A DNA stretch of 64,000 nucleotides from Stratiformator vulcanicus (lineage in GTDB: Bacteria; Planctomycetota; Planctomycetia; Planctomycetales; Planctomycetaceae), in the NCBI RefSeq assembly GCF_007744515.1, contig NZ_CP036268.1:4769113-4833112 (forward strand), read 5' to 3'. Shown one piece after another: positions 28,588-37,037 of the stretch. Below the pieces are notes generated by a model. It was not told the origin of the DNA. It ran no database searches and was given only the letters and a program-made list of their open reading frames with translations. The stretch's first letter is position 1. Each line of letters starts with the position of its first letter. A program made the translations under genes and the position numbers.

Positions 28588-29352
28588 ATGATCCGCGTTC
28601 AGGACTTGCGAAAGGATTTCGACGACCTGAAGCGTGGTCAGGTGACGGCGCTGGACGGGGTCAGTTTCGAAGTTCGCCCCGGCGAGGTTTATGGCTTGCT
28701 CGGCCCGAACGGTGCCGGCAAGACGACCTGCCTGCGAATCCTGAGCACTGTGCTGCAATCGACGGGCGGTTTCGCCGAAGTCGCCGGGCATGACGTGAGT
28801 CGTTTCCCGGCAAAAGTCCGGGCGAGCATCGGCTTCATGTCGAACAACACCGGCATCTACGATCGCATGACCGCCCGCGAACTCGTTGAGCATTACGGCC
28901 GACTCTACGGCCTCGGCGAAGACCGCCTAAAAGAACGGATCGACGAGGTCTTCGAGACCCTTCAGATGCACGAGATCGCCGATATGCTGGGGTCGAAAAT
29001 GTCGACCGGCAATCGGCAGAAAGTCTCGATCGCCCGCACGATCATTCACGACCCGCCGGTGCTGATCTTCGACGAACCGACGAGCGGACTCGATGTGCTG
29101 GTGGCCCGGGCAGTACTCGACGCCGTCCGGAAACTGCGTGACAGCGGCAAGTGCATCATCTATTCCACGCACATCATGCGGGAAGTCGAAAAGCTCTGCG
29201 ACCGCATCGCGATCATCCACCGCGGACGAATCCTCGCGGCGGGCTCCGTCGATGAATTGGAGCGCGAGCATGACGAACCGGACATGGAAGAGCTGTTCTT
29301 CGATCTGATTTCCGAGTACGAAAAATCACGAAGCGAAACATCGCCCGTTTAG
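28588..29352 (+). CDS. ABC transporter ATP-binding protein (NatA-like)
   Basis: 254 aa. Walker [10 protein letters not shown] (39-47), Q-loop region, Walker [13 protein letters not shown] with the D-loop, and switch His in [13 protein letters not shown]. The ABC signature reads MSTGNRQKV in place of LSGGQ-, a variant seen in the Na+/drug exporter (NatA, COG4555) group. It pairs with the permease 82 bases downstream. Exporter of unknown substrate. ATG at 28588. Confidence 0.92.
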   Translation: MIRVQDLRKDFDDLKRGQVTALDGVSFEVRPGEVYGLLGPNGAGKTTCLRILSTVLQSTGGFAEVAGHDVSRFPAKVRASIGFMSNNTGIYDRMTARELVEHYGRLYGLGEDRLKERIDEVFETLQMHEIADMLGSKMSTGNRQKVSIARTIIHDPPVLIFDEPTSGLDVLVARAVLDAVRKLRDSGKCIIYSTHIMREVEKLCDRIAIIHRGRILAAGSVDELEREHDEPDMEELFFDLISEYEKSRSETSPV

Positions 29353-29397
29353 CCGCGACCGACAGGGAGCGCTCCTTGTCAGTCGCGGCTAAACGGG
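29344..29397. repeat. R3 palindromic repeat, full copy
   Basis: An imperfect palindrome of about 54 bases in the gap between the ABC ATPase and permease genes. The outer arms CCCGTTTAGCCGCGAC and their complement pair with one mismatch across the adjacent bases. The centre GGAGCGCTCC is itself self-complementary. Partial copies are at 21281, 36891, 49433 and 52131. It may form a hairpin in the operon mRNA and lower permease expression. Confidence 0.85.
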
Positions 29398-29433
29398 GAA
29401 CCGCATTCATATATCCCCGAAACGCAGTCGCCG

Positions 29434-31845
29434 ATGAATTGGAATAACGTTCGCCTCATTCTGCTGCGTGAGATTCGCGATCAACTGCGCGATCGGCGGA
29501 CGATCTTCATGGTCGTCGTGCTGCCGCTGATTTTGTACCCGGCCCTCGGGATCGGGATGGTGCAAATGATGGTGCTGTTCACCGAACAGCCGCGGACCGT
29601 CGTTGTGCTGGGGGCGGAAAACCTGCCCGACCCGCCACTGATCGAAGGCGATCAGTTTCGTCCCGAATGGTTCGAGCTGCCCGGCGATGCCGACCGCTTG
29701 CGCGTTGTGACGGCGAGCACGATGGCCGACGCCGAGGCGGGTGCGCAAAAACAACAGGCGGAACTACTGGCATCCGCCGAATCGGTTCGCGATGCGCACA
29801 CAAAAGTCGCCGCCTTGCAGGACGACCTTACGGCCGCGCTGCAGGCCGAAGACGAAGCGAAGATCACACAACTAAAATCTCGACTGGATGCCGCACGCGA
29901 GCAGCGCCGCAAACAATTCGGCGAGGGCTTGGCCGAGGTCGTCATCCTTGTGCCCGAAGGTTTCGCGGAGAGCGTCGCGCGGGCGAATACGCGAATCAGT
30001 GAGCGAGATCGCGAGGGGGGTGACGTTGCAATCAGCCGGCCCGTCGTGTTGCACAACAAAGCCAAAGAGAAGTCGTTGCTCGCTTACACGTGGGTGAAAG
30101 AGGCGCTCGGCCAATGGGAAAGCGCTTTACTCAACAAACGGCTCGAACTGGCGCAGCTCCCGCAGTCACTGCCGAATCCCGTCAATCCGGAATCGGTCGA
30201 TCTCGCAATCGCGAAAGATCGAGCCGCCTCGGTTTGGAGTAAGTTGTTCCCGGCCCTGCTGATTCTGATGACCGTGACCGGCGCCTTCTATCCGGCGATC
30301 GATCTCGGCGCGGGAGAGAAGGAGCGAGGGACGATGGAAACGCTTCTGATCTGTCCGGCGTCTCGGGCAGAGATCGTGCTCGGCAAATTCTTTACGGTGC
30401 TCGCTTTCTCGATCGGGACGGCCGTACTCAATCTCGCGAGCATGGGTTTTACTGGGAACCACATGGCCTCGATGGCCGGGGGGGCCGCATCGGCGAGCAA
30501 ACTGGGGGCACTCGCGGCCCCGCCATTAGCCTCGTTGATTTGGGTCGCCGTATTGATGGTGCCGATCGCGGCGCTGTTCAGTTCGCTGTGCCTGTCGTTG
30601 GCAACCTTCGCCAAGAGCAGCAAGGAGGGCCAGTACTACCTCACGCCTTTGCTCGTCGTGACGATCGGACTGACGGTCTTTTGCCTTTCGCCGGCGGTCG
30701 AACTCACGCCGCTCTACAGTATCTTACCGGTCATCGGGCCGGCGCTGCTGCTCAAGGAGTTGCTATCGGCCGGTGGGGCGGGCGATCAATTGTGGTATGC
30801 GCCGGCGGTGCTCGCCACCAGTATCGGCTACGGGCTGCTCGCCCTGTGGTGGGCGATCGATCAATTCAATCGCGAAGAAGTCCTCTTCCGCGAGGCGGAG
30901 CGGTTCGACCTGAGTCTGTGGCTGCGGCACTTGATGCGAGACAAAGAAGACACGCCCAGCTTCGCCGAGGCGGGTGTCTGTTTCGTCCTCATTCTCCTGC
31001 TGCAATTCATCGCGCTGCCATTTTTGCGCGGGGCTCTGCCGCCGCCGGAGAGCGAGGCATTTGGAGTCGCCATGGTGCGGCTGCTACTCGTCCAGCAGAT
31101 CGCCATCATCGCGACACCCGCCCTGCTCATGGGCGTGATGCTGACTCGGAGTTTCCGTCAAACTTTCAGCCTCTACTGGCCGAGTTGGAAGTACCTCGCC
31201 GGTGCGGTCCTGCTGTCGATCTTCGCTCACCCACTGGCGACCACCCTGCTGCAACAGCTCGATTGGTTCTTCCCGACATTACCGCCTTCGGTCATGCGGC
31301 AATTCGCTGCGATGTCGGACGCGAATGTGCCTTTCTGGCTCGCGATCCTCGGCTTCGCCGTCGCCCCAGCTCTTTGCGAGGAGATCACGTTCCGCGGCTT
31401 CATGCTGAGCGGCTTTCGGAACCGCGGTCGGGTCTGGCTCGCGATCACGCTCTCGGCACTCACGTTCGGCCTGATCCACATGATCCCGCAGCAAGTATTT
31501 AACGCCTCGCTGCTGGGACTGCTGCTGGGTTGGATCGCGATCCGCTCGAAATCTCTGCTGCCGGGCATCCTGTTCCACTTCATTTGGAACGGCACCGAGG
31601 TGATGCTGATGCGGGTCGACGAAAAGTATTTTCAAGACACATCGCTCAAATGGCTGGCGTCCGCAGGGGAGCAGGGACTCGTCTTCCATTGGCCCATACT
31701 ACTGGTCTGCGGACTAGTCACGGTCGGCACAATCCGCTGGCTGATGCACGATGCAAGCCCGTCGGAAGACTCGAATCGACTCGATGAGGACCCTTCGCTC
31801 CCGGTCTCGAGCGACTTGCCTCAGCAACCAGTCAGTGTCGGCTGA
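29434..31845 (+). CDS. ABC transporter permease (NatB-like) fused to CPBP intramembrane protease
   Basis: 803 aa. The N-terminal half has one helix (28-48), a large extracytoplasmic region with a coiled-coil-like Ala/Gln/Glu-rich stretch (about 90-160), and then a bundle of helices (about 265-485), as in NatB/ABC-2 permeases. From about residue 510 a second helical domain carries the CPBP/CAAX-protease motifs: EEITFRG near 648, FGLIHMIPQ and HFIWNGTEV. So transporter and putative protease are one chain. Its ATPase is directly upstream and an amidohydrolase gene follows after 11 bases. Confidence 0.88.
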   Translation: MNWNNVRLILLREIRDQLRDRRTIFMVVVLPLILYPALGIGMVQMMVLFTEQPRTVVVLGAENLPDPPLIEGDQFRPEWFELPGDADRLRVVTASTMADAEAGAQKQQAELLASAESVRDAHTKVAALQDDLTAALQAEDEAKITQLKSRLDAAREQRRKQFGEGLAEVVILVPEGFAESVARANTRISERDREGGDVAISRPVVLHNKAKEKSLLAYTWVKEALGQWESALLNKRLELAQLPQSLPNPVNPESVDLAIAKDRAASVWSKLFPALLILMTVTGAFYPAIDLGAGEKERGTMETLLICPASRAEIVLGKFFTVLAFSIGTAVLNLASMGFTGNHMASMAGGAASASKLGALAAPPLASLIWVAVLMVPIAALFSSLCLSLATFAKSSKEGQYYLTPLLVVTIGLTVFCLSPAVELTPLYSILPVIGPALLLKELLSAGGAGDQLWYAPAVLATSIGYGLLALWWAIDQFNREEVLFREAERFDLSLWLRHLMRDKEDTPSFAEAGVCFVLILLLQFIALPFLRGALPPPESEAFGVAMVRLLLVQQIAIIATPALLMGVMLTRSFRQTFSLYWPSWKYLAGAVLLSIFAHPLATTLLQQLDWFFPTLPPSVMRQFAAMSDANVPFWLAILGFAVAPALCEEITFRGFMLSGFRNRGRVWLAITLSALTFGLIHMIPQQVFNASLLGLLLGWIAIRSKSLLPGILFHFIWNGTEVMLMRVDEKYFQDTSLKWLASAGEQGLVFHWPILLVCGLVTVGTIRWLMHDASPSEDSNRLDEDPSLPVSSDLPQQPVSVG

Positions 31846-31856
31846 GAGTCAACCAG

Positions 31857-33134
31857 ATGGCTCAATCAATCGACTCGTTTCTCCATCGCGATCTCCGCGC
31901 GACAGCCGTCTCGGCTCGCTGCGTGTTCGTTGACGATTGGGAGCCGATCGACGGCGGCGTCATCGAGATCGATAGAGAGGGTCGGATCGCTGATCGACAC
32001 GATCGGACCCACGAAGCCGAGTATGACCTCGGCTCGGTCGCGCTCCTCCCCGGCTTGGTGAATGCCCACACGCACCTGGAGTTCAGCGACATCCGCGAAC
32101 CGATCGCGCCCGGCCCTCCCTTCCCCGATTGGATTCGGCGACTCGTTCAGTGGCGACGTGAACACGGTTGGGCGAAGGGAGACGCTCTGCACGCCGGTTG
32201 GAATGAGTCGGCCTGCTGCGGCACGACGCTGCTTGGCGAAATCTCGACCGGCGGTGATGTCACCCCGCACGACCCGATGGGAGCCGTCATCTTCCGCGAG
32301 GTGATCGGTTTCTTGCCCGAGCAGAAAGACGCGGCCCTTCAGGCTGCTCGGCAATTCCTCGACGATGAAATCGCGGAACCGGGGGCTACTACCATCAGCC
32401 GCAAAGGCCTCAGCCCGCACGCGCCATACAGCGTGCATCCGGAATTATTTAACGCCCTCGTCGACCTCGCTGCCGAGCATGCTGCACCGGTCGCGGTGCA
32501 TCTGGCCGAAACGCGGGAAGAATTGCAATTTCTTCGTGATGCCGACGGCCCGCTCGCAGATCTTCTCCGCCACTTCGGGGTGTTCCGCGATGATGCCTTC
32601 AATGGAGGCTTGCGTCCCCTTGCGTATCTGGAAAAACTAGCAAAGCTGGAGAAGGTGCTGGTCGTCCACGGAAATTACCTTGGGCCGGAGGAGATCGACT
32701 TCCTCGCGACCCGTCCGCAGTTCTCGGTCGTCTACTGCCCCCGGACGCATCGCTTCTTTGAACACGAATCGCATCCGTGGCGCGAGTTACTCGAACGCGG
32801 CATCAATGTCGCACTCGGGACCGATGGTCGCGGATCGAACCCCGATCTTTCGATTTGGAATGAAATGCTGCTCTTGAGATCACGACATCCGGAGCTTGAA
32901 GCGGCGACCCTCGCGGACCTCGTCACAAGGGGTGGCGCCGTTGCGCTCGGCTGCGATGACCAACAGGGCCGACTGTCCGTGGGGAAACGGGCGTGCTGGA
33001 CGGAAGTCGCACTCGATGATGCGTGCGATGCTAAGGTCACTCTCGATTCGGTGATCTCGGCGGGTCGACGCGTGACGGGTTCCGCGGTGGATGGCTTTCG
33101 GATCGCCTCGCTGTTCGGAGGCGTCGATGGCTGA
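31857..33134 (+). CDS. Amidohydrolase family deaminase (COG0402-like)
   Basis: 425 aa. Metal-dependent TIM-barrel hydrolase: HTHLEF (His71, His73), a catalytic VHLAETREEL with His and Glu, LVVHGNYL with its His, and GTDGRGSNPDLSIWNEM with the metal Asp. The pattern (SPHAPYSVHPEL, LAETREELQFL) is that of the 5'-methylthioadenosine/S-adenosylhomocysteine/guanine deaminase group. Given its place in an operon with mqnA and mqnC, it may be the aminodeoxyfutalosine deaminase of the menaquinone pathway, a role known to be filled by COG0402 members in some bacteria. That is an inference from context. Confidence 0.85.
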   Translation: MAQSIDSFLHRDLRATAVSARCVFVDDWEPIDGGVIEIDREGRIADRHDRTHEAEYDLGSVALLPGLVNAHTHLEFSDIREPIAPGPPFPDWIRRLVQWRREHGWAKGDALHAGWNESACCGTTLLGEISTGGDVTPHDPMGAVIFREVIGFLPEQKDAALQAARQFLDDEIAEPGATTISRKGLSPHAPYSVHPELFNALVDLAAEHAAPVAVHLAETREELQFLRDADGPLADLLRHFGVFRDDAFNGGLRPLAYLEKLAKLEKVLVVHGNYLGPEEIDFLATRPQFSVVYCPRTHRFFEHESHPWRELLERGINVALGTDGRGSNPDLSIWNEMLLLRSRHPELEAATLADLVTRGGAVALGCDDQQGRLSVGKRACWTEVALDDACDAKVTLDSVISAGRRVTGSAVDGFRIASLFGGVDG

Positions 33135-34926
33135 CGATGCACTCCGGCTCGACGCCCCCCTGCCCCCCGGATTTCAAGAGTGCCCCGATGGCGAATTCAT
33201 CGCGGCGCTGCAATTTGCCGAGGACGCCGCACCCGCGTTTCGCAAAGCGCAGCAATCACGCGATCTCGAAATGTTCTGGCGGGTCGTCGCGGGCGACTTG
33301 GCGATGCGGCGCGGCGCCGCGAAACAAAAGGGCCGGCCGAAACTCGACGGTGATGACCGGCGACGGCTTTTGACGTGCGGACTGCCCGCCGACGAGCGGA
33401 AAGCGATTGCCGGTCTTGTGCAAATCATCGATCGTCCGAAAACCAGTCTTAAGAAGTCGACGTCGGCGTACGAAGAATTGTGTCTGAGACTGCCCGATGC
33501 CGCAGCCACGATCATCGCACTCGACGTTCTGATCGACGACGGCGCGTCACTCGATCCCGCCTTGCTCAGCAAAATCTATCGCGACGGTGTTATCCAATCG
33601 GCCGCCGTCGAAGCGTGGGAGCCCGAGACAATCGCCGATGAATTCGCGCTTGCTGAAATCGAATTTAAGGCCGGCCATGTCCTCGGTGCGATTGCCGGGG
33701 CTGATACCGTGCATCGCCGGGGTCGCGATCGATTGCGAGAATTACTCGACGAACATACCGACACCGACGGCACACCTCACGGCCGCATTCTGCCGGAACT
33801 CGAATTGATCTTCGCCTCTCTCGTCCGCTCGATCGAGTTCGCCGCGCGAGTCGACACGCGCCTCAGAAATCGACGGATGGTCGAACGATTTGCCGATCTC
33901 GTCTCGGTCGTCGCGAGACTAATCGACCGCGACGGTACCCTCGGGAGCTTTGTGTCTGGAGATCGCCTTCGTGGAGTTCTGGCCACCGCGCGGACATTAA
34001 GCGGCTTGAAGAAAGGCTCGTTGCCGGGCCGACTGATCAACGAAATCGGCTCCGCAAAGAAGAAAGCGAACGCGAAGCTCAGCGGTCATGATGACGTGAG
34101 CGTGCAATCGGATTGGGCTCGCATCGCGCTATTGAGAGCAAGTTGGAAACTGCGGTCCGATACGCTGCTGATTGAACATGCCGGTGCCGAGCCTTTCTTC
34201 GAATTAAGACCGGAAAATTCGGCCATCATCTCCGGTTCCATTCCGATCTCCGCGACCGTCGATGGCAAGACAATCGAACCGGACGACGAATGGGAATGCG
34301 TTTGCACTCATTCCGACGACGATGGCGACTACGTGGAACTGTTTCTGGAAACCGGCGGCGTAAAGTTCGGTCGGCAGTTCTATCTGTCACGGGCGGAGAC
34401 GTGTGCGGTTCTGGTCGACTCGGCTTGTGCCAAGCCGGCGAATGAAGTGCGCGTCGATACCCGACTTCCGCTGGTTGCCGGCGCGGCGGTCGAAGCGGCG
34501 CGGCCGATTCGAGAACTTCGGCTTGCGAAAGGGAAGCAGCGGATGCGGCTCATCCCCGCCGGACTGCCTGATCGCCGGGAAATCAGTACGGCCGGTCATT
34601 TCCGGGAGCACGAAGGCACGTTGGAATTAAGTGCCGCCAACTACGGCGTCGCGTTCAGTCCGCTCGTCATCGACTGGAGCCCCGAACGACGCCGGAAGCC
34701 GGTCGACTGGCGATTACTGACGACCGCTGAGGAAGGTCGAGAACTCGCCCCGCATGAAGCGACCGCCTGCCGTGTGCGGATCGGCGACTTTCAACTCGTC
34801 GTCTATCGGCGGTTCGATGAGTCGAAAGAAATGCGGACGGTCCTCGGAATGCACCACAACAACGAGACGGTCATTGGGCAGTTCATGAACGACGGCGAGA
34901 TCAATCCATTGCTGCTCGTGGAATGA
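33127..34926 (+). CDS. Large protein of unknown function, last gene of the mqn-ABC operon
   Basis: 599 aa. The start ATG at 33127 overlaps the amidohydrolase stop by eight bases, so translation is likely coupled. No signal peptide or membrane helix is seen. The N-terminal half (to about 340) is helical and charged. From about residue 350 the chain turns strand-rich (LIEHAGAEPFFELRPENSAIISGSIPISATVDGK..., WECVCTHSDDDGDYVELFLETGGVKFGRQFYLSRAETCAVLVDSA). This looks like a beta-sandwich with a loosely heparinase II/III-like flavour, too weak to name. Planctomycete-restricted as far as I can tell. Confidence 0.65.
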   Translation: MADDALRLDAPLPPGFQECPDGEFIAALQFAEDAAPAFRKAQQSRDLEMFWRVVAGDLAMRRGAAKQKGRPKLDGDDRRRLLTCGLPADERKAIAGLVQIIDRPKTSLKKSTSAYEELCLRLPDAAATIIALDVLIDDGASLDPALLSKIYRDGVIQSAAVEAWEPETIADEFALAEIEFKAGHVLGAIAGADTVHRRGRDRLRELLDEHTDTDGTPHGRILPELELIFASLVRSIEFAARVDTRLRNRRMVERFADLVSVVARLIDRDGTLGSFVSGDRLRGVLATARTLSGLKKGSLPGRLINEIGSAKKKANAKLSGHDDVSVQSDWARIALLRASWKLRSDTLLIEHAGAEPFFELRPENSAIISGSIPISATVDGKTIEPDDEWECVCTHSDDDGDYVELFLETGGVKFGRQFYLSRAETCAVLVDSACAKPANEVRVDTRLPLVAGAAVEAARPIRELRLAKGKQRMRLIPAGLPDRREISTAGHFREHEGTLELSAANYGVAFSPLVIDWSPERRRKPVDWRLLTTAEEGRELAPHEATACRVRIGDFQLVVYRRFDESKEMRTVLGMHHNNETVIGQFMNDGEINPLLLVE

Positions 34927-34933
34927 TGGCCTT

Positions 34934-35014
34934 ACAAGCCGCGCACGAAGTAAGCGGATCGATTGAGGGAAGCATTTCCCAGAGTCTAATCCGCTTACTT
35001 CGTGCGCGGCTTGT
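34934..35014. repeat. R1 palindromic repeat, copy 3
   Basis: Perfect 26-bp inverted repeat (34934-34959 and 34989-35014), 29-base spacer. It starts eight bases after the stop of the upstream operon. Arms carry CGAAG where copy 1 has CGTAG, with the compensating change in the other arm. It could act as an mRNA 3' end structure of the operon. Confidence 0.93.
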
Positions 35015-35072
35015 TTAGTGAGATGATCCGCTCGCTGCTCGCACGGCTTGTTGAGCGGGAGCGCGCCGCCGG

Positions 35073-35669
35073 ATGTTGCGACCGGTTAGGTCGTCTCGTA
35101 ACTTATCTTCATCACTTTCGAGCCCCAGCGCCCTGCCCGCCGTGTTCCGCCTCCACGTTTCCCGCACCGAAGCGATCGTCGCTGCCGTAACCACGGTCGC
35201 GATCTTGCTGCATTTGGTGGGCGTGCGCATCGACAATTACGTGGCCATCGGCGGCCTGTTCCCGTGTGCCAATCACCGTTGCGGCTGCGATTCGGCTGAG
35301 AAGTGCCTGACGAATTGCTGCTGCTTCTCGCCGAAAGAGCAGGCCGCATGGGCCCAGTCGCGCGGCATCCCGGTCCCGACGGTTGTCGAAAAGGCCATTG
35401 CGAACGATCCCGATTCGTTGTGCAAGCCGCCCGATCTTTCGTTGGCCAGCCGCAAGGCCGCGACGGAATCGGATGAAGAACCGCGGCCCCCGTGCTTCAA
35501 CGTCCCGCCGTGTCACGGGCCCGGTTCGACCTACGTGGTCAACTTCTGGCCGTGGCTGGGACCGTCACCCCTGAAAATTTTCGGGGAGCAACGGCCGTCC
35601 GAGCTGATCACCGAACGACAGCTCGATCCACCCGCAACGTGCTTTCCCCCTCCGACGCGTCCCGGCTAG
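35073..35669 (+). CDS. Cys-rich single-pass membrane protein of unknown function
   Basis: 198 aa. A likely membrane helix at residues 31-52 (TEAIVAAVTTVAILLHLVGVRI) is followed by a Cys cluster (CANHRCGCDSAEKCLTNCCCF) at about 65-86, then a Pro/Arg-rich tail. The Cys spacing suggests metal binding or disulfides outside the cytoplasm. No family recognised. The true start is uncertain: a GTG near residue 24 would place the helix closer to the N-terminus. Followed after about 90 bases by the DUF1559 gene. Confidence 0.55.
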   Translation: MLRPVRSSRNLSSSLSSPSALPAVFRLHVSRTEAIVAAVTTVAILLHLVGVRIDNYVAIGGLFPCANHRCGCDSAEKCLTNCCCFSPKEQAAWAQSRGIPVPTVVEKAIANDPDSLCKPPDLSLASRKAATESDEEPRPPCFNVPPCHGPGSTYVVNFWPWLGPSPLKIFGEQRPSELITERQLDPPATCFPPPTRPG

Positions 35670-35760
35670 CGACTCCCATTCGGTAAGAGTTCTCGCTACC
35701 GGTCCGCGCCGTCGATCTCCTTCGACAGGCTGCGGTTTCCCCTATTCTTCGGAGGAATGA

Positions 35761-36840
35761 ATGACTGTCTGTTTTCGTGCTGCGCTGCGCCACAAGCGCC
35801 GCGGCTTCACGCTGATCGAACTGCTCGTCGTGATCGCGATCATCGCGATCCTGATCGCCCTGCTCCTACCCGCGGTGCAACAGGCACGCGAGGCGGCGCG
35901 GCGGAGTCAATGTAAGAACAATTTGAAGCAACTGGGCTTGGCCCTGCACAACCATCACGCGACGTTCGGGCATCTGCCATCGCATCGCGATATTAAAGAG
36001 GCCCCAGTACCGCCTGCCGAGCAAAGCTTTTATCGCTGGTCGATGCACGCCATGCTCACTCCGTTTCTCGATCAGTCGATCATCTACAATCAGGTCGATC
36101 TTAAATCGCCGTTGATCGTACTTGCCCCGTTTCCGACCTATAACCCCGCCCTCTCAAACGTCGTCGCGACAAAGGTGTCGGTCTTCCTTTGTCCCAGCGA
36201 CCCAGTCGTGCAAATCGACCCGAACTTCGGACCGACGAATTACGTTGCGTCCAACGGCAGCGGAAACATCGGCGGCCGATTTGAGCGGCACACGGCTGAT
36301 GACGAAGCGACCGACATGTGGGGCTTTGTCGACAACGAAGACCCCGATGGCGCGTTCTACATCGACTCGCAGACCAAGTTTCGCGACTTAACCGACGGCA
36401 CCTCGAACACCGTCTTAATGAGCGAAACTTTGAAAGGGGGTGGCGGCGCGGCCCCGGCGACACTCGCTGACGCCAAATTGCAGCCGGCCGGTCTTCGTTA
36501 TCGCAATTATGTCTGGACCACCGACGGCTCCGAGGACAAATCGGTCGACGACGCGTGGTGTCTGGACGACTCAAAAACGGTTGAACGAACGCGCGGTGAG
36601 AAGTGGGTCGACGGAGCCGTGTCACAAAACGGCTACCATCACGCCCGCACGCCCAACAGCAAGGTCAATGACTGTGCGTCCCGCTTCGCTGCGATCATGT
36701 CAGCCCGCAGCCTGCACACCAGTGGCGTCAACGCTCTGTTGGGCGACGGAGCAGTCCGATTCTTCAGTGACAACGTCGACCTGACGACCTGGCAACGCCT
36801 CGGCTCGATCTCCGACGGACAGCCAATCGGGCAATTCTGA
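35761..36840 (+). CDS. DUF1559 domain protein with type II pseudopilin N-terminus
   Basis: 359 aa. The N-terminal [32 protein letters not shown] is a prepilin peptidase site (cleavage between Gly and Phe, Glu5 of the mature chain) followed by the pilin helix. The extracellular DUF1559 domain follows ([23 protein letters not shown] ... CPSDP... [13 protein letters not shown] ... [13 protein letters not shown]). These proteins are hugely expanded in planctomycetes and form surface or pilus-like structures of unknown function. A GGAGG site lies five bases before the ATG at 35761. Confidence 0.95.
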   Translation: MTVCFRAALRHKRRGFTLIELLVVIAIIAILIALLLPAVQQAREAARRSQCKNNLKQLGLALHNHHATFGHLPSHRDIKEAPVPPAEQSFYRWSMHAMLTPFLDQSIIYNQVDLKSPLIVLAPFPTYNPALSNVVATKVSVFLCPSDPVVQIDPNFGPTNYVASNGSGNIGGRFERHTADDEATDMWGFVDNEDPDGAFYIDSQTKFRDLTDGTSNTVLMSETLKGGGGAAPATLADAKLQPAGLRYRNYVWTTDGSEDKSVDDAWCLDDSKTVERTRGEKWVDGAVSQNGYHHARTPNSKVNDCASRFAAIMSARSLHTSGVNALLGDGAVRFFSDNVDLTTWQRLGSISDGQPIGQF

Positions 36841-36890
36841 TTTCGGTCTGGGGAGAAGAGGGTGGAGCGGGTTGTATTGTCCGCTTCGCC

Positions 36891-36918
36891 CTCGCTTCCT
36901 TTCGGTCGCGGCTAAACA
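36891..36918. repeat. R3 family half-site
   Basis: Right-arm-like sequence GGTCGCGGCTAAAC with the preceding GCTTCCTTTC resembling the R3 centre. Left arm absent. Intergenic, after the DUF1559 gene. Confidence 0.45.
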
Positions 36919-37037
36919 TCCTTGCGCCCGCCGAACACCCGGTTGCTCTCGACTTCTCTGATTCGTTGTTAAACTACTCCTGCGCTGTCTGACATCGCTG
37001 CGCCCACCCCACTATCCTCTCACTGTTTGAGTGTCTG

